A stretch of DNA of 64,000 bases from Verrucomicrobiota bacterium. Lineage in GTDB: Bacteria; Verrucomicrobiota; Verrucomicrobiia; Verrucomicrobiales; DEV007. The stretch spans positions 1 to 64,000 of the forward strand of contig PKCI01000147.1 of NCBI GenBank assembly GCA_002862135.1, given 5' to 3'. The notes under the pieces are model-generated. The model had not been told where the DNA came from. It did no database searches and saw nothing but the letters and a program-made list of their open reading frames with translations. The position numbers were made by a program, and so were the translations under genes. Positions 61,116 through 64,000 of the stretch are shown one piece after another. Positions within the stretch are counted from its first letter, which is position 1. Each line of letters begins with the position of its first letter.

Positions 61116-61979
61116 CTAATCCATCGTGACTTTGACCTCATCGGCAAGCTCAATCGTCATTCCTTCGATATTGCGGAACAAATCGCGCAACGACTCTTCC
61201 GAAACGGCGTCAGGATTATCAGCCGCACTGTCGATAAAAGCGGCAAAATCCGGATCCCGCATCACTGCTGAAACGTCGGTGTCACTCATGATGATGAGAT
61301 TCCCCGTCGTGTGCTCAGCCGTGGTTTCGACCACCTCACCTTCTATCCTGACAAAGAACGCGATCTTCATTCCCTGCGTGGCGCTGGCGGCCATCGGGAG
61401 TGTCTGCGAGGGCTTCATTCCCATCTCCTTTGCCTGGTTAATCTGCTCCTGATCGATCAGGTCGTTCATCCCGCCGGCTATCATGGTGGAATGAATCGTC
61501 AGCTCATTCCCCTCCATCGTAAAGGTGATGCTGCCCCCTTCTTCTTCTCCAAAACTCTGCCCCTTAGCTTCGACATACTCCCTCGCCGCACCCGGCAGAG
61601 AATTCTGATCCAGCTTCACGGTGCGAATATCGTCAAACGTGTAGTGCACCGTATAGCCAATCCAGCCTTCGTCATCACGACCCGGATCATGTTTCACATA
61701 AGTGACTCTCTCCCCGTAGATAGCCGCATCTCTCTCCAGTGATTCCCTCTCCGGCGTCACGAGTCCCTGCAATCCGCCAAGATCAGGAACATTCAACCCA
61801 AGCCCTCCACCTCCCGATGCCTGCTCCAGCAAGGACAGCACCTGGGGTGAAAAATAATAGCGTGTCACAATGTCACCGGATCCGTCCTTTTTCACACTGA
61901 CGACCGTCGAGGTACGAATGCATGAACTGAAAAGAAAACACGCGGCGATCAACAGGAATGCTGTTCCCAAGCGGTTCAT
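61116..61979 (-). CDS. Putative lipoprotein of unknown function
   Basis: A 287-residue envelope protein starting at ATG 61979 with signal MNRLGTAFLLIAACFLFSSC; the Cys at residue 20 fits a lipobox (LFSSC). The mature part starts RTSTVVSVKKDGSGDIVTRYYF, a beta-rich opening, and has Gly-rich and acidic stretches, for example SGGGGLGLNVPDLGGLQ and AKGQSFGEEEGGS. It ends with helix-rich IEGMTIELADEVKV. No known domain is recognised. It lies 78 bases after the PBP2 stop on the same strand, so the two may be co-expressed. Confidence 0.72.
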   Translation of the reverse strand: MNRLGTAFLLIAACFLFSSCIRTSTVVSVKKDGSGDIVTRYYFSPQVLSLLEQASGGGGLGLNVPDLGGLQGLVTPERESLERDAAIYGERVTYVKHDPGRDDEGWIGYTVHYTFDDIRTVKLDQNSLPGAAREYVEAKGQSFGEEEGGSITFTMEGNELTIHSTMIAGGMNDLIDQEQINQAKEMGMKPSQTLPMAASATQGMKIAFFVRIEGEVVETTAEHTTGNLIIMSDTDVSAVMRDPDFAAFIDSAADNPDAVSEESLRDLFRNIEGMTIELADEVKVTMD

Positions 61980-62057
61980 GAGGTTACGGTATACCTGCAC
62001 ATTTCGCTCTGGCAAGCGCAGGAATGCCGCATCCATGCGACAAACCCACGGCACAAA

Positions 62058-64000
62058 CTAGCGGCGGCGGTTGCGGAAAATACCGTCTAACAAGCCCCCG
62101 CCACGCAAAGGCTGGGGTGCGGCGGTCGGATCGTTGGGGACCGGAATGAGTTCGATTGGACCTTCCCGAAAAATTGACTGAACCGGGCCGCGATAAGAAA
62201 ACCCTTCCTCAGGTTCACTGTGGAGTTCTTTTAATTCAGTCGCGGCGTCGCGAACCTTGTTGTAGTTCTCTTCGGTGAGGTAACGCTTCAGAAAAGCTCC
62301 CACAACCGGGGCCGCTTTACTACCGCCGCCAACAGTTTCACCGGGATCACCTTCGTAGATCACCGCGAAGGCATAGACCGGATACTTGGACGGAAAGTAT
62401 CCCGCGAACCATGCCACGTTCTGCTCGTCGGCCACCTTCCACTGCCCCGTTCCAGTTTTTCCAGAAACAGTAATCTTGTGAGCCGCCTTCCGTCCAGTAC
62501 CGTTACCAGCGTTCACCACATCATACATGCCGCGCTGCACGGTCCGCAGTGAGTAGTTATCAACCCGCAAGTTGGTCACCACTTCGGGCGGGAAGGTGCG
62601 GATGATCTCATGGTTGAGATCCTGGATCTGAGTCACGAGGCGCGGCTTCAGCACTTCGCGACCGTTTCCGATCGCCGCCATCATCCGCGCAATCTGCAGG
62701 GGGGTCGTTTCGACTTTACCCTGGCCGATACTCATCACGGCTTCTTCACCGTCGGACATGAGGTATCCATACTCATCGAGCCAATAGCGGTTGCTGGGAA
62801 TGAAACCGGAGTTCTCGTTCAGTGGAATCCCCGTTTTCTGCCCGAGCCCGAGACGCGTCGCCATGTAGCTCATAGAATCTGATCCGGCGCGCGTCGCCAC
62901 TTCGTAAAACCAAGTGTTACAGGAACGAGTGATGGCCGCCACGACGTTCATGTAACCTTCATCGTTTTTATTCCAGTTGCGCATCACCACGGTACCGATC
63001 TGCCAAGCTGACGGGCAGGGATAAATATCAGAGGCGGAGATGTATCCGCTCTCTAGGAAACCGAGAGCAACTGGAATTTTGAATGTGGAGGCTGGAGGAT
63101 AAGCGGCACGAAAGGCACGCGCGTAAAGCGGCTTGTCAGGGTCCTCAACGAGAGCGGAGTAGTTCTCCTGGGAAATGGACGGAATGAATGTATTCGGGTC
63201 AAAGGACGGGTTGCTTGCCATCGCCATGACATCGCCGGTGCGGCAGTCCATGATCACCATGGCACCCCGCTTGACCTGTTCCTCAAGGAGCTCTTCGCAG
63301 ATCCGCTGCATCTCGAGATCAATCGAGGTGACCACGTTATAGCCGGGCCGTGGATACTCGAGCACGTCCTCCTTCACCTTGCTGCCGTCAGCTTCGAAAA
63401 GAACATTGGTTCGACCGGGCTTTCCGCGAAGGTCAGTTTCAAAAGCCTCCTCAAGACCATCGACCCCCATTCCCTGGCCCCACATGTCTTCATCATTTAC
63501 AATTGGGCCGGTCAGTCGTGGTGGACGCTTACCCACATAGCCAACCACGTGGCCGAGGGTCTTTCCCTGCGGATAGTGGCGCAGGTAAATTGGATGAAGA
63601 CTAAGCCCCTCCATCTGTTGACGGCTCAGGTTGTCCACCTGCTCATCAGTGAGAACAGAAGAGAAGGTTAATGGTACCCAGCGACGGTCCTTGTAGTGGC
63701 CGATCACGACGCGGCCGGGCAGGTCCCACTGAGTTCCGAGAACGCGGTTCACGTGAACGATGCGCTCGCCGGCGTATCGAAGCACCTCGGCATCAGAAAC
63801 CTCCGTTCCGAGAAATGGAAAATTGATTGCAGCGTAGTAAGCTACCCTGGATTGAGCCAACGGATAACCGTTCCGGTCGAGCAACTGTCCACGCGGAGCG
63901 GGAATAGAAAATGAGAATGTGCGCGCTTCAGTCCGCGTCGCCAAACTCGACTTATCACCGTCCCGGTTGATATTTTGAGATTTAGCAAGGATGTCCTTGG
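62058..64000 (-). CDS. mrdA: Penicillin-binding protein 2 (D,D-transpeptidase), 5' end missing
   Basis: Cross-links peptidoglycan in the elongasome. The visible frame is open to the window edge (about 647 codons); the N-terminal cytoplasmic and membrane parts lie outside, and TTG 63944 is not a real start because the frame continues upstream. Visible: PAPRGQLLDRNGYPLA (start of the dimerisation domain), and HPIYLRHYPQGKTLGHVVGYVG. GLEEAFETDLRGKPG follows. The transpeptidase has the SxxK in AAYPPASTFKIPVAL, SCN in TRSCNTWFYEVA and KTG in ITVSGKTGTGQWKVA. The C-terminal tail is Pro/Arg-rich and ends in RNRRR. Neighbouring lipoprotein gene follows on the same strand. Confidence 0.95.
   Translation of the reverse strand, partial: KDILAKSQNINRDGDKSSLATRTEARTFSFSIPAPRGQLLDRNGYPLAQSRVAYYAAINFPFLGTEVSDAEVLRYAGERIVHVNRVLGTQWDLPGRVVIGHYKDRRWVPLTFSSVLTDEQVDNLSRQQMEGLSLHPIYLRHYPQGKTLGHVVGYVGKRPPRLTGPIVNDEDMWGQGMGVDGLEEAFETDLRGKPGRTNVLFEADGSKVKEDVLEYPRPGYNVVTSIDLEMQRICEELLEEQVKRGAMVIMDCRTGDVMAMASNPSFDPNTFIPSISQENYSALVEDPDKPLYARAFRAAYPPASTFKIPVALGFLESGYISASDIYPCPSAWQIGTVVMRNWNKNDEGYMNVVAAITRSCNTWFYEVATRAGSDSMSYMATRLGLGQKTGIPLNENSGFIPSNRYWLDEYGYLMSDGEEAVMSIGQGKVETTPLQIARMMAAIGNGREVLKPRLVTQIQDLNHEIIRTFPPEVVTNLRVDNYSLRTVQRGMYDVVNAGNGTGRKAAHKITVSGKTGTGQWKVADEQNVAWFAGYFPSKYPVYAFAVIYEGDPGETVGGGSKAAPVVGAFLKRYLTEENYNKVRDAATELKELHSEPEEGFSYRGPVQSIFREGPIELIPVPNDPTAAPQPLRGGGLLDGIFRNRRR

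Overview
The window is one continuous piece of a bacterial chromosome with moderate-to-high GC and closely packed genes on both strands. I see no phage, transposase, CRISPR array, tRNA or rRNA. Several features together point to Verrucomicrobiota, probably a marine or polysaccharide-degrading lineage. These are two secreted sulfatases, a GldF/GldG-type ABC exporter, a large MJ0042-type zinc-ribbon membrane protein, a eukaryote-like HisA, a CTC-type ribosomal protein L25, and GDP-fucose genes beside a GbsR-like regulator. The taxonomic call is inference from gene content, not from a phylogenetic marker.

Layout. 1-4429: an ABC exporter operon (ATPase tail, permease, GldG-like and DUF4340 proteins) ending in a strong terminator. 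4570-6401: a hybrid histidine kinase behind a near-consensus promoter. 6407-13598: mixed housekeeping genes (SDR, msrB, xerC with a DUF4912 gene, hisF, pgi, a Dabb protein). 13625-17831: a sulfur assimilation module in which an Rrf2 regulator faces cysI-cysJ across repeated operator-like sequences. 17960-24441: sulfatase, Fur-family regulator, and xerD with a 971-residue zinc-ribbon protein. 24715-29877: ruvA coupled to an unknown gene, a second sulfatase, and an orphan ZnuA with a histidine-rich repeat. 29970-33957: a dead histidine-kinase fragment, prs, rplY, a glycosyltransferase fusion and hisA. 34011-40727: an M16 peptidase and an extracellular-polysaccharide sugar block (gmd, fcl, frameshifted GbsR-like regulator, WbpE-like aminotransferase). 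40970-46432: type II secretion / type IV pilus core (pilin, PilC/GspF, two GspE/PilB ATPases). 46584-64000: cell-envelope and housekeeping genes (YafK-like protein lacking its cysteine, mtnP, deacetylase, ftsH, ECF sigma, rph, lpxK, DUF456, an NDH-2/cNMP/CBS fusion, glyS, rpmB, clpS, DUF1287, lipoprotein, PBP2).

Observations most worth following: a type II NADH dehydrogenase-like protein fused to a cyclic-nucleotide-binding domain and a CBS pair; a YafK-family L,D-transpeptidase homologue with Ala in place of the catalytic Cys; a GbsR-like gene whose missing C-terminus is intact in another frame after a run of five T; a previously functional histidine kinase surviving only as a 0.3 kb remnant; and a perfect 10-bp inverted repeat in the rpmB leader. 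I did not find a gene cluster that I would call a wholly new system. Statements on function rest on motif recognition by eye, and no database search was possible.
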